From Butyricicoccus pullicaecorum DSM 23266 (GTDB lineage: Bacteria; Bacillota; Clostridia; Oscillospirales; Butyricicoccaceae), in the NCBI RefSeq assembly GCF_900167005.1, contig NZ_FUXW01000001.1, positions 62,001 to 126,000 of the forward strand: a stretch of DNA of 64,000 nucleotides. Reading direction: 5' to 3'. A program made the position numbers and the translations under genes. How positions within the stretch are numbered: the first letter of the stretch is position 1; each line of letters starts with the position of its first letter. This document shows, in pieces, positions 36,004 to 43,470 of the stretch. The notes beneath the pieces were generated by a model. That model was not told the DNA's origin. It saw only the letters and a list, made by a program, of their open reading frames with translations, and made no database searches.

Positions 36004-36399
36004 TAGACCCGATACGACATCGGGAAGTGGCATCTAATGCTTAAAAATGCTTGGAAATACAAGGTTTTTCAGCATTTCAAATCCCATCTGATACTACGCT
36101 GTGATAGCTAATTCAGAGGGATTTTACACCGTCCGATTGGCTCGAAATTAGCAAGTCTTTCGATTTTTGGTGGACGTTGCAAGTGCAAGTAAATGTCACT
36201 ATGTAACTTCTCGTGATGCGAAATGATAGGAAATCCTATTCATTCTCGTGTGAGGGTGCGGGTGTCCTTAGACACAGATTTCAGTCTGTTTTATATATCA
36301 TTTCAAAATGAATTTTTCAACCAGAATTATTAAGAATTTCAAAGGTTTTTCAGACTCAATGATTCTATGTAATTTAGACCCGCCGAAGCAGGTCTTTTT
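36004..36399. other. Non-coding region with a plus-strand terminator
   Basis: No gene is seen in these 400 bases. Near the right end AGACCCGCC-GAAG-CAGGTCT followed by seven Ts (about 36377-36399) is a convincing plus-strand terminator. The stretch around 36170-36200 has short direct repeats (GCAAGTGCAAGT). This is the left end of block C and probably contains recombinase arm sites. Confidence 0.5.
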
Positions 36400-36705
36400 T
36401 TATTTCAGCATAATCTCTCTATCCTCAGCGCCGAGCATATAAGCACCCTTGGCAAAAGCATCCCTTGCAAGAAGCTCTGCTACATCAACCCTATCGAACA
36501 GCATCCATATTTCTTTCTCTTTCGGAGTCAGTTCATGGCTATGGTCAAACAAATGCTCAAGTCCCAATCCTTCAAGCAATGCCGACTTTGCTGCTTTGTA
36601 TTCCTCAGCTCTGCCAACATATTCGTCGTTCCTTTCCTTGGAAAATGCCTCGATATTGTCAGCTCTCAGATGCTCGTAATACTCGTCCATAAAGATTCTA
36701 TCCAT
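36400..36705 (-). CDS. Small helical protein, possibly DUF6809-like
   Basis: About 101 aa from ATG 36705, which has GGAGGTC seven bases upstream. The ORF could start at 36726 but that start lies over the ribosome site. The sequence begins MDRIFMDEYYEHLR and is helical throughout (EEYKAAKSALLEGLG, FDRVDVAELLARDAFAKGAYM). The pattern resembles small proteins annotated as DUF6809 in clostridial phages and elements, but I am not certain. It lies downstream of the integrase on the same strand with a terminator between. Confidence 0.7.
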   Translation of the reverse strand: MDRIFMDEYYEHLRADNIEAFSKERNDEYVGRAEEYKAAKSALLEGLGLEHLFDHSHELTPKEKEIWMLFDRVDVAELLARDAFAKGAYMLGAEDREIMLK

Positions 36706-36721
36706 ACTCGTTGACCTCCAT

Positions 36722-36785
36722 AACAAAAAAATAAGGGCAGACCCTTTTACAGCTATTGTAGCTATGTAAAAGGATCTGCCCTTGC
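36722..36785 (-). terminator. Terminator of the block C integrase
   Basis: AAGGGCAGATCC and its partner GGGTCTGCCCTT, extended by TTTTACA/TGTAAAA, form a long stem. On the minus strand it is followed by ATTTTTTTG. Confidence 0.85.
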
Positions 36786-36790
36786 AGTTA

Positions 36791-38164
36791 CTATAATGTT
36801 TTTGCCAGCGACTTCAGGAGTGCTGCCATTTCCGGATTTTGCAGAAGCTTCAGAAGAAGTTCTTTATCATCAGCGGAGCTTTCCGTTGCGGCTGGTTGAA
36901 CCGGCTCAGGCGTTGCCTGTCTGCCTGAGTAGAACGCAGCTTCCATTCTTTCAGCGTTCAGTCTGCGGTCATCGTCGATGATATGGGAGTAAACATCCGC
37001 TACCATCTTGACCTGTGCATGACCGGAATCGCCTTGAACGGATTTCATATCGCCGCCGTTCAGCTTCAGCTTGTAAGTGATACTGGAATGTCGGAGACTA
37101 TGGAAAACCACTTTCGGCAGTCCCTTCTCCTCAATCAGCTTATTGAAAGCACGGTTGATAACCTGCCCCTCAATCGGCTTGCCATTGGAAGAACAGAAAA
37201 CCAGATTGAAGTCTACGAACTCGTCACCGAAAAGGTCTTTCAGTTCTTCGATGTCAGCCTTTCGCTGTACCAACATTTCCGCTACGGTTTTCGGTAAGAA
37301 CACCTTGCGGACACTTGTTTTGGTCTTAGGAGTTTTGAGAACCAATGCGGTATGCGTACTGGCGAAGGTCGGTGGGAACTTGAACATGATGTCCTTACCG
37401 TCCAGATCTGCCATCGCTTCACGATTTACTCTCTGCAACTCCTTTTCAACGAAGATGCTTGCCTGACCAAGTTCAATACTGGTGGGGGAAATGTCAATAC
37501 AGTCCCAGGTAAGCCCCAGAAGCTCGCCCATTCGCAGGGAACAGGAGAAGGCAAGGTTAATAGCCAGACGAAGAATATCATCGTCACAGGCTTCCAGAGC
37601 CTTCTGGAGCACTTCTGCTGTCCAGATATCCCTGGTCTTGTGTTCTTCTTTCGGCAGCGTAGCGTGCTCCACAGGGTTTCTGGTCATCAATTCCCACTTG
37701 ACCGCTTGATTGAAAGCATTTCGCAATGTCTTGTGAACCTCTCGGACAGTATGCGGAGTCAGATATTCTGTACGGGCTTTTACATACTTAGAAGAAACCG
37801 CTTTGACAGAAAGCAAATCTCGGTAATACTTGTCCATGATTCTCGGCGTGACATCCTCCAGCTTCATATCACCGATGAGGGGACGAATATAGTTTGCAAT
37901 CAGGCTCTTTCTGCTTTCATAGGTAGACATCGCCCAGGTGTTCACACCATAGATTGACATATACTCATCCAAAAGATCATTGACGGTTTTAGCAGAAGGG
38001 GGAATAAAGGTTCCGGACTCCTGCTCATATTCAACCTGCAACTTCCTTTTCTTTGCTTCGGCATTCGTTTCAAAGGTTTCCCACTTCTGACGCTTGTTGC
38101 CGTTCTCATCGGTGTATGTATAAACCACAGAATACTTCTTTTTTCTCTTAACGATAGATGCCAT
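36791..38164 (-). CDS. int: Tyrosine integrase of block C
   Basis: 457 aa, the same architecture as the other Tn916/Tn1549-type integrases in the window: IVKRKKKYSVVYTY N-terminus, core-binding domain, Arg in CSLRMGELLGLTW, HSLRHSS, QGDSGHAQ and Tyr in DVYSHI. Start ATG 38164 with AGGAGCTG upstream. The full catalytic set makes it potentially active. The gene points left, opposite to the block B integrase, so block C is in inverted orientation relative to it or is a remnant. Its attachment site is not evident; the region between 36.0 and 36.4 kb is the natural candidate. Confidence 0.92.
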   Translation of the reverse strand: MASIVKRKKKYSVVYTYTDENGNKRQKWETFETNAEAKKRKLQVEYEQESGTFIPPSAKTVNDLLDEYMSIYGVNTWAMSTYESRKSLIANYIRPLIGDMKLEDVTPRIMDKYYRDLLSVKAVSSKYVKARTEYLTPHTVREVHKTLRNAFNQAVKWELMTRNPVEHATLPKEEHKTRDIWTAEVLQKALEACDDDILRLAINLAFSCSLRMGELLGLTWDCIDISPTSIELGQASIFVEKELQRVNREAMADLDGKDIMFKFPPTFASTHTALVLKTPKTKTSVRKVFLPKTVAEMLVQRKADIEELKDLFGDEFVDFNLVFCSSNGKPIEGQVINRAFNKLIEEKGLPKVVFHSLRHSSITYKLKLNGGDMKSVQGDSGHAQVKMVADVYSHIIDDDRRLNAERMEAAFYSGRQATPEPVQPAATESSADDKELLLKLLQNPEMAALLKSLAKTL

Positions 38165-38168
38165 GTAA

Positions 38169-38792
38169 TCAGCTCCTTTCCTGTCTATCTTCCGCTAACT
38201 GGTAGCGGGTCTGATTGTGATACCATTTTTCAAAGCTCTCTTTGGTAGCTCGCTTATACCTGCCAACCTTGATAAGCTCAAAATCTTCATTGGCAACGAT
38301 ATAGTAAATGGTCTGACGATGTACCCCAAGCATTCTTGCCATTTCCGGCAGACCGTAGGTGGATGCCATAATATCTGCATCCAGTTCCTGATCCTCTACC
38401 GTGCGGTAATCGGTTTGAGAAGCATACCATCTTTCAAAGCTCTCCTTTGTCACTCTGCGCTTGCCCAGGACATCGACCACATCAAAATGCCCTTTGGCAA
38501 CCAGTTCGTAAGCAGTCGCTTCTTTCAGCCCAAGGCGCTGTCCAAGCTCCTCCATTGAATATGTAGTTTTCTTCAATTCCTCGCCGGGAGGGGTTCCATC
38601 GACCTTCTGGTATTTGAACTGATTGGCATACCATTCTTCAAAGCTGTCGATCATCACCCTCATGGTGTTGCCGACAAGAATGGTTTTGAAGTAATTCTTC
38701 TTAATGAGCCAGTATGACTCCGTTTTACCAAGACCGAGCATCCTGCCCATTTCCAGAACAGACATACTCGTGCGTTTTCTCATTTCCGCCAT
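38169..38792 (-). CDS. Triple HTH-17 (excisionase-like) protein
   Basis: 207 aa made of three consecutive excisionase-type units of about 65 residues: SVLEMGRMLGLGKTESYWLI, YSMEELGQRLGLKEATAYEL and YGLPEMARMLGVHRQTIYYI, each followed by a wing and an SFE(E/R/K)WY(A/H)NQ-type end. The usual excisionase has one such unit. It lies four bases upstream of the integrase on the same strand, so it is the likely recombination directionality factor. Three tandem domains would let one polypeptide bind a row of arm sites. Confidence 0.85.
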   Translation of the reverse strand: MAEMRKRTSMSVLEMGRMLGLGKTESYWLIKKNYFKTILVGNTMRVMIDSFEEWYANQFKYQKVDGTPPGEELKKTTYSMEELGQRLGLKEATAYELVAKGHFDVVDVLGKRRVTKESFERWYASQTDYRTVEDQELDADIMASTYGLPEMARMLGVHRQTIYYIVANEDFELIKVGRYKRATKESFEKWYHNQTRYQLAEDRQERS

Positions 38793-38909
38793 CGTACAAC
38801 CTCCTATGTAAAAAATGTAGCCATGTGTTTCTTGTCATGGCTACATTTTATCGAACTCTCAATATGTTTTGAAGTTTGTCGCCGGGTTGTACGACGCCCT
38901 TGACAAATC

Positions 38910-39146
38910 TTACATTTGATGATCCAACCACTCATCAAAACTCTTTTTGGAGATTCTGATACTGCCACCGATGCGGACGCTATGGAAAACTTTCTTTTTC
39001 ACAAGGTTGTATGCGCTGGTTCTGCTGATGCCCAGAATATCCTGAATCTCATCAACCGTATAGGTTCTCTTATCAAACTGAACTGCGTTAGCAGCCATCG
39101 CTTCTTCGGTGCGCTGATTCATGGCAGCGATTCTTTCTTCAAACAT
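38910..39146 (-). CDS. HTH-17 protein downstream of the PemK-like toxin
   Basis: 78 aa. A helical N-terminus (MFEERIAAMNQRTEEAM) precedes one HTH-17 domain (YTVDEIQDILGISRTSAYNLV, then VRIGGSIRISKKSFDEWLD). It starts six bases after the PemK-like gene stops, so the two are co-transcribed. It could be an excisionase-type regulator or serve as the antitoxin/repressor of the toxin, though its order (toxin first) and fold are unusual for MazE. About 115 bp with no gene separate it from the triple-HTH gene. Confidence 0.82.
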   Translation of the reverse strand: MFEERIAAMNQRTEEAMAANAVQFDKRTYTVDEIQDILGISRTSAYNLVKKKVFHSVRIGGSIRISKKSFDEWLDHQM

Positions 39147-39152
39147 TTATGT

Positions 39153-39560
39153 TCACTCCTTCGCTCTCTTTGCTTTATGTTTTGGGGAACGCTTTTTCAG
39201 CTGTTCCATTGCCAGGCTGACAGATAAGGCTTTCTCAATCGCTACCATTTCACGGGGCGTTACCTTACCTAAGTAATTATCAATCCTGCTTTTATCAATG
39301 GTACGAATCTGTTCCAGCTGAACAACGGACGCTTCTTTGAATGCAGGATTGTCGTAAATAACAAAGTGCGTCGGCATATTCGCTTTCTTATGGATTCTGG
39401 TGGTGACCGTTGCCACAATCAATGTGGGAGCGTGTTTATTACCGGTATCGTTCTGAATGACGATAACCGGACGGATGCCGCCTTGTTCCGACCCAACTAC
39501 CGGGTCCAGCTTGGCGCAATAAATATCACCACGGCAATATACCCAATTTTCTTTCATCAT
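39153..39560 (-). CDS. PemK/MazF-family toxin
   Basis: 135 aa. MazF/PemK fold signatures: RGDIYCAKLDPVVGSEQGGIRPVIVIQND, seen as RGDIYCAKLD and GGIRPVIVIQND, then the VVQLEQIRTIDKSRI segment carrying catalytic Arg and Thr/Ser. Such proteins cleave mRNA at short sequence motifs. The C-terminal 25 residues are Lys/Arg-rich. A canonical MazE or PemI antitoxin is not visible upstream; the HTH gene directly downstream is the only partner candidate. AGGAGGTC lies before the ATG pair. The reading as a toxin is firm by family; activity is untested. Confidence 0.88.
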   Translation of the reverse strand: MMKENWVYCRGDIYCAKLDPVVGSEQGGIRPVIVIQNDTGNKHAPTLIVATVTTRIHKKANMPTHFVIYDNPAFKEASVVQLEQIRTIDKSRIDNYLGKVTPREMVAIEKALSVSLAMEQLKKRSPKHKAKRAKE

Positions 39561-40074
39561 GTGCCATGACCTCCTTTCGTTGGCTATGTAATAACTGACT
39601 GCCAGAAAGGAATCAGGCAGTCAGTCCAAAAGTCTATGTGTCCCATATTTGCCACGCACCCCTGGGAAAGAGGGCTTACGCCCTCAGGGAATCACCGAAC
39701 GACTGATTGCGAATCAGTTCCATAGGAATCTAACCTCTGCCGGGTTCTCCGCCAGCTCCGTAGAGAAGTATCTTTAATCCTGTTGCTTTCATGGCCGTAT
39801 TGGGAGCAACCCAATATTTACAAGCCAGTATTGATCGCTGGCATCGGGAGAGAGACAAGCGCTTAATTTATAGAAGAAAGTCGTTCTGTTTCTCTATCCG
39901 ATACGTCTCGGCGTACCGCTGATGTGGCTGATGCTCTCGCACCGGCAACAGGAACGTATTCGATGACTGTGTATTCAGTTTTCAAGGATCAAGCAGCCGA
40001 TTTTCTTTGGCTGTATCTAAATTGTACCTGTTCCTCATGCAAGTTTTTATTGCCTCGTAGGTATAGTTTTGAGG
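39561..40074. other. Hairpin-rich non-coding region, possible structured RNA or origin
   Basis: 514 bases without a credible gene between two leftward genes. Several strong inverted repeats are packed together: GAGGGC-TTAC-GCCCTC nested inside CCCTG/CAGGG (about 39656-39692), ACTGATT/AATCAGT (about 39704-39720), ATTGGG/CCCAAT (about 39806-39825) and GCCAG/CTGGC (about 39830-39843). Such density suggests a structured leader RNA of the PemK operon, a small RNA, or a replication/transfer origin. Confidence 0.5.
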
Positions 40075-40290
40075 TTATTCACGACCTAAAAATATGTAAT
40101 CAAGGGTTGTCTCAAAGCGCACAACCAGTTCGATTGCCAAATCAATAGAGATACCTCTGTTGCCGGTTTCAATTCGTGCAATGGTGTTTGCGGCAACACC
40201 TAACTGCTCCGCAAGCTGTTCCTGTGTAAGCCCATGTTCCTTTCTCAAGGCTTTAATTCTTTTTCCGCTTTCAACCAAGTCGTAATACAT
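40075..40290 (-). CDS. Small XRE-family HTH regulator
   Basis: 71 aa from ATG 40290, which has GGAGG seven bases upstream. The longer frame from 40380 adds residues without conservation. It consists of almost only a Cro/C1-type domain: IKALRKEHGLTQEQLAEQLG, NTIARIETGNRGISIDLAIELV, ending FLGRE. Regulators of this form control type II toxin-antitoxin or element functions; here the PemK operon lies downstream after the hairpin-rich region. Confidence 0.87.
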   Translation of the reverse strand: MYYDLVESGKRIKALRKEHGLTQEQLAEQLGVAANTIARIETGNRGISIDLAIELVVRFETTLDYIFLGRE

Positions 40291-40404
40291 TTTCGTTCCT
40301 CCGTGTTTTTGAATTTGTGAAGTTGCAAAATCAAAAACAGCGGGAGGAGATCGTGCCCGATTCTCAATACCCTTTGCCATCTGCCTGTCCTCCTTGCAGG
40401 CATA

Positions 40405-40515
40405 AAAAAAGAGCCGGAGTAAATTACTCCAAGCTCTCGTTCATGCCTTTGTGTTAATTATGGGGGAAAATAGGCAGGTATAAAAAAAGCCCCGTACCCA
40501 TTACAGGCACGAGGC
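40405..40515 (-). terminator. Two minus-strand terminators
   Basis: GAGCTTGGAGTAA/TTACTCCGGCTC followed on the minus strand by TTTTTTTATG (40405-40437), and GCCTCGTGCC/GGTACGGGGC followed by TTTTTTTATA (about 40483-40515). They lie downstream of the ArpU-like gene and isolate it from the XRE gene. The region 40516-40642 shows nothing else. Confidence 0.72.
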
Positions 40516-40642
40516 GTAACTCTCTCTATTCAATTTTATGCCGCTATCTCCCAGCATAGCCATTTTAACACTGGACAAGTCGGACTTTCAGTAGGGGAAC
40601 CGTCGTATTTTCATCGGATTTTAGTCGGACTAAAATCCTGTC

Positions 40643-41206
40643 TTAGCATTCACAATAACACAATGCTTCTTCCTCCCGGGCACTTTCCAGGAAATCTTTC
40701 AATTTAGGAATGGCTGTTCCCCAAAGTGACAGACCAAATAACAGTATCGCTTCTTTCTTTCGGTCATAGTAGGTGCTGCGTTCCATATTCAAAACCTCCA
40801 GCATTTCTGATTCCCTGTACTTGAAGCGGTTGAGATATGCCTTTGAGATAATCTCACAGTACAGAGCGCCTTTATCTGGATATTCTCTGATTTTCAACAT
40901 AGCCATATCTACCAGTTCAATGATCCACTTTGTCTCAAATAAGCTGCGAATGCGTTCTTCAAATCGTTCTCTCGCTTCATCCGGAGCAAAGTTCTCCAGA
41001 TAAATCAATGCACCATCTAAGCTGTCACCGTAAGTACAAATAAGGGTATCACATACATCATTCGCACGATCAATGGTAGACCAGCACACCTCTCGATATA
41101 TGGATAAAATCAGCTTTGCTCTTTCATACAGAACCTTCTCGTCAATGTTCTGCATCCGGCAAAGCATTCGAATACTGCTTAATACCTGTGTATTATATCT
41201 GCTCAT
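40643..41206 (-). CDS. ArpU/RinA-like putative transcription activator
   Basis: 187 aa, all helical. The C-terminal part (LEVLNMERSTYYDRKKEAILLFGLSLWG) is the helix-turn-helix pattern of phage late-gene activators of the ArpU/RinA type and of sigma-like regulators in satellites. The tail ends in a Cys-rich CYCEC. It is transcribed from a promoter divergent to that of the ImmR-like repressor, with shared operators, so it is likely repressed by ImmR until induction. What it activates is unclear; the genes downstream to 36.4 kb are candidates. Confidence 0.68.
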   Translation of the reverse strand: MSRYNTQVLSSIRMLCRMQNIDEKVLYERAKLILSIYREVCWSTIDRANDVCDTLICTYGDSLDGALIYLENFAPDEARERFEERIRSLFETKWIIELVDMAMLKIREYPDKGALYCEIISKAYLNRFKYRESEMLEVLNMERSTYYDRKKEAILLFGLSLWGTAIPKLKDFLESAREEEALCYCEC

Positions 41207-41299
41207 TCAGAATCTCCTTTCAGCCTAATCCATAAAATAAGAATTCCTTTCTAACTCCTGTCACTTGGCTAAAGGGAAACAAATACCATGGGACAAGAA

Positions 41300-41460
41300 T
41301 GACTATAACTTCCGATATTTGATTAAAATAACAGAAGTGAAATCGGAAGTTCTTGACTTTATAAAAGTTCCGATATATAATTAAGTGGAATTAAAACTTC
41401 TGTTATGATTCTTATTATAGCATTTTCCAGAAGTTTGTCAACAAATAATCGGAAGTTACG
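41300..41460. promoter_or_regulatory. Divergent promoters with repeated operator half-sites
   Basis: Plus promoter: TTGACT (41353-41358) and TATAAT (41376-41381), spacing 17, toward the ImmR-like gene. Minus promoter: TTGACA (41441-41436) and TATAAT (41419-41414), spacing 16, toward the ArpU-like gene. Copies of AACTTCCGAT / ATCGGAAGTT occur at 41308, 41342 and 41448, with variants at 41365 (AAGTTCCGAT), 41331 (ACAGAAGT) and 41395 (AACTTCTGT). This is the layout of a repressor-controlled genetic switch. Confidence 0.8.
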
Positions 41461-41492
41461 AATAAATATTTTTTGAAAGGAAGGATACTACC

Positions 41493-41942
41493 ATGACATT
41501 TGGAGAAAAAATTAAAGAAGCTCGTTTGGCTATGAACCTATCTCAAACGGAGCTTGCCCAGATGACCGGCATTTCCGAAAGATCCCTTTACACCTATGAG
41601 CAGCTCGGAACACTCCCCAGAAAAAGCAACATCAGAAAACTTGCTGAAGCACTGCATATCTCTGTGTCCTATCTTTTGGACGAATCTGAAACGGATAGCC
41701 AGAGCCATATAGATCAGGATATGTTTATTTTAGAGGCAAAGGAAAACTTCGGTTCAAAAGGAGCAAAAGAAGCTCAGGAAGTGTTGGGTCGTGTAAATTC
41801 TCTGTTTGCCGGTGGAGAATTGGACGAGGACGCAAAAGATGTATTCTTCCAGGCGATTATGTCAGTTTATATGGACTCTAAGAAAACAGCACGGGAAAAG
41901 TACACTCCGAAGAAATACAGAAAGCATAAAGATAAAGAGTAA
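41493..41942 (+). CDS. ImmR-like XRE repressor
   Basis: 149 aa. An N-terminal Cro/C1 domain (IKEARLAMNLSQTELAQMTGISERSLYTYEQ) is followed by a linker and an acidic-helical C-terminus with a Lys-rich tail. AAAGGAAGG lies before the ATG. The next gene encodes an ImmA/IrrE-type metallopeptidase, the same arrangement as ImmR-ImmA of ICEBs1, where the protease cleaves the repressor to induce the element. Repeated operator sequences upstream fit autorepression and repression of the divergent ArpU-like gene. Confidence 0.88.
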   Translation: MTFGEKIKEARLAMNLSQTELAQMTGISERSLYTYEQLGTLPRKSNIRKLAEALHISVSYLLDESETDSQSHIDQDMFILEAKENFGSKGAKEAQEVLGRVNSLFAGGELDEDAKDVFFQAIMSVYMDSKKTAREKYTPKKYRKHKDKE

Positions 41943-41993
41943 AATCCTCAAGCACAGAATATGTTTTCTGTGTGCGATTCGGAGGTGAAGCAA

Positions 41994-42548
41994 ATGAAAA
42001 CGGCAGAGCATATCATTGAAACTGTCGATAAGCTTGTGCGAAAATATCACACCAGAGACCCTTACGAGCTATGTCAGCTGTTAGGTATCAAAATCCACTA
42101 TTACGATTTACAGAAGAAATTGAAGGGCTTCTTCTATTACCAGTCCAGACAAAAGAATATCGTGATAGATCACAATGTGAACGGTATCCTGGAGCGTATA
42201 TTAGTCGCACATGAATTAGGACACGCTGTCCTGCATACAAAAATCGCTATGATGCACGGCTTTCAAGAAATGGAAGTTTTTGATGATAGATCAATCGAAG
42301 AAAATGAAGCAAACTTCTTTGCGGCGGAGCTTCTGTTAGAAGATGGGAAAGTCCTGGAATGCCTTTCGGAACACACATTTTTTGAAACGGCTAAAATGCT
42401 CTATGTACCGGCAGCATTATTAGACTACAAATTCAGCCTGCTCCACGAAAAAGGAGAGCTGGTAAATTCGATGTATATTCGTAAAGCAGATTTCCTGAAA
42501 GAAGATCTTCATGCCTACGATAACGACATTGGTTATGGCGATATATGA
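41994..42548 (+). CDS. ImmA/IrrE-family metallo-endopeptidase
   Basis: 184 aa. The zinc motif HELGHAVLH is near residue 73, with a third ligand likely in the ENEANFFAAELL helix near 105. GAGGTGAAG precedes ATG 41994; a longer ORF start at 41961 would overlap the ribosome site. It lies about 50 bp after the XRE repressor gene and is expected to cleave it in response to a DNA-damage or cell-cell signal, as in ICEBs1. A terminator follows. Confidence 0.9.
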   Translation: MKTAEHIIETVDKLVRKYHTRDPYELCQLLGIKIHYYDLQKKLKGFFYYQSRQKNIVIDHNVNGILERILVAHELGHAVLHTKIAMMHGFQEMEVFDDRSIEENEANFFAAELLLEDGKVLECLSEHTFFETAKMLYVPAALLDYKFSLLHEKGELVNSMYIRKADFLKEDLHAYDNDIGYGDI

Positions 42549-42572
42549 ATATCTATTTTTATATCTTTACAG

Positions 42573-42705
42573 AAAAAGTCCACCAGTACGATGCGTAGTG
42601 CATCATGACTGGTGGACTTTTTGCTTCTTAAAGAATCAGTATATTGTGCTGCAAAAAAGAACCCCATAGCAGTTCACTCTGTACCGTCAATGGGCTTCTT
42701 TTTCA
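42573..42705 (+). terminator. Terminator(s) after the ImmA gene
   Basis: AAAAGTCCACCAGT pairs with ACTGGTGGACTTTTT (42573-42622), a very strong plus-strand terminator. A weaker second stem AAAGAACCCCAT/ATGGGCTTCTTTTT lies at about 42655-42704. Confidence 0.82.
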
Positions 42706-42710
42706 TTATA

Positions 42711-43088
42711 TCAATCAAGCTCCGCTTTTTTTATCATCTCTTGCTGGTCAATCAAGACATCAATCAACTTTCCTACGGTTATCAATGTTGTTACATTACA
42801 CTTTTTCAGTTTTGCAGCAATCTCATTATCAATGATGCTGTCGCATTTTGCATATGGGGTATCCAGTAAAAAATAGTCAAAGTTCTTTTCCAAGACGAAT
42901 GCCAGTTTTAGAAGCATTGCCAAAGAAACTTTCGTCTGTCCAACTTCAACATGGCTCATATGATTGTTCGAGCAACCAACCAACGCACCCAAATCAGCCT
43001 GACTATAACCCTTTTCCAGTCGGGCAGCTCTAATGCGCTGACCAATCTTAACGTAATCAATTTCCGGTTGCGTTTCAATCACCTCCAT
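42711..43088 (-). CDS. XRE-family HTH regulator
   Basis: 125 aa from ATG 43088; a TATAAT promoter at 43111-43116 would leave a short leader, so longer starts are unlikely. The Cro/C1 domain is near residues 10-70 (IGQRIRAARLEKGYSQADLGALVGCSNNHMSHVEVGQTKVSL). The C-terminal helix is short. A TTGTTG-17 bp-TATAAT promoter and an 18-bp perfect palindrome lie upstream, consistent with autoregulation. It converges on the ImmA gene. Confidence 0.86.
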   Translation of the reverse strand: MEVIETQPEIDYVKIGQRIRAARLEKGYSQADLGALVGCSNNHMSHVEVGQTKVSLAMLLKLAFVLEKNFDYFLLDTPYAKCDSIIDNEIAAKLKKCNVTTLITVGKLIDVLIDQQEMIKKAELD

Positions 43089-43110
43089 GCTGTGTATGAT
43101 TCTGCTATAC

Positions 43111-43139
43111 ATTATAAAATGTACCAAAAATCTCAACAA
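43111..43139 (-). promoter_or_regulatory. Promoter of the XRE gene
   Basis: TTGTTG (43139-43134) and TATAAT (43116-43111) on the minus strand, 17 bp apart. Confidence 0.65.
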
Positions 43140-43156
43140 CCAACATCGGGTGCAAG

Positions 43157-43174
43157 TTGCATTTATAAATGCAA
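43157..43174. promoter_or_regulatory. 18-bp perfect palindrome, operator candidate
   Basis: TTGCATTTA/TAAATGCAA lies about 20 bp upstream of the XRE promoter. Half-site-like GTTGCATT and ATTGCATT occur nearby (43155 and 43198). It is probably the binding site of that XRE protein. Confidence 0.6.
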
Positions 43175-43216
43175 TATGATAAAATTTTATAGGCAGATTG
43201 CATTAAATGATAGAAT

Positions 43217-43260
43217 GAAAAGAACCCCAAGACGACAATATGAGCTATCTTGAGGTTCTT
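43217..43260 (-). terminator. Terminator facing the invertible promoter
   Basis: On the minus strand AAGAACCTCAAG pairs with CTTGGGGTTCTT, followed by TTCATTC. The plus strand has a C-A mismatch and no T-run, so it works for leftward transcripts. It lies just outside the left inverted repeat and would stop RNA made from the promoter inside the segment in the present orientation. Confidence 0.72.
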
Positions 43261-43272
43261 TAAAATAAAAAA

Positions 43273-43297
43273 TTCGTAGAGTACATTACTCCACGAA
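43273..43297 (+). repeat. Left 25-bp inverted repeat of the invertible segment
   Basis: Begins TTCGTAGAGTA and ends TACTCCACGAA; its reverse complement is identical over 25 bp to 44659-44683. Each copy is itself almost palindromic (one mismatch), the form of a tyrosine-recombinase core site. Confidence 0.92.
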
Positions 43298-43333
43298 TCG
43301 CATTCTTCTCTGTTTTTTTTAGTTTATATCTTT

Positions 43334-43362
43334 ATTTTACAAATTGTCGCACTGTTTGTCAA
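43334..43362 (-). promoter_or_regulatory. Strong promoter inside the invertible segment
   Basis: On the minus strand TTGACA (43362-43357) and TAAAAT (43339-43334) are 17 bp apart. At present it reads leftward across the left inverted repeat into the terminator at 43217-43260. After inversion of the segment it would read rightward toward the XRE gene at 44708 and on to erm(B). Confidence 0.78.
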
Positions 43363-43470
43363 TATGTTAGGGACATAAAACACGAGGTTTTGCACAAAAA
43401 TCCATCTTAGAAAGTTCCAAAGTCACAATTTGCCGTCAGAATTATAGTCATATTGAAGGAGGTGTACCTT

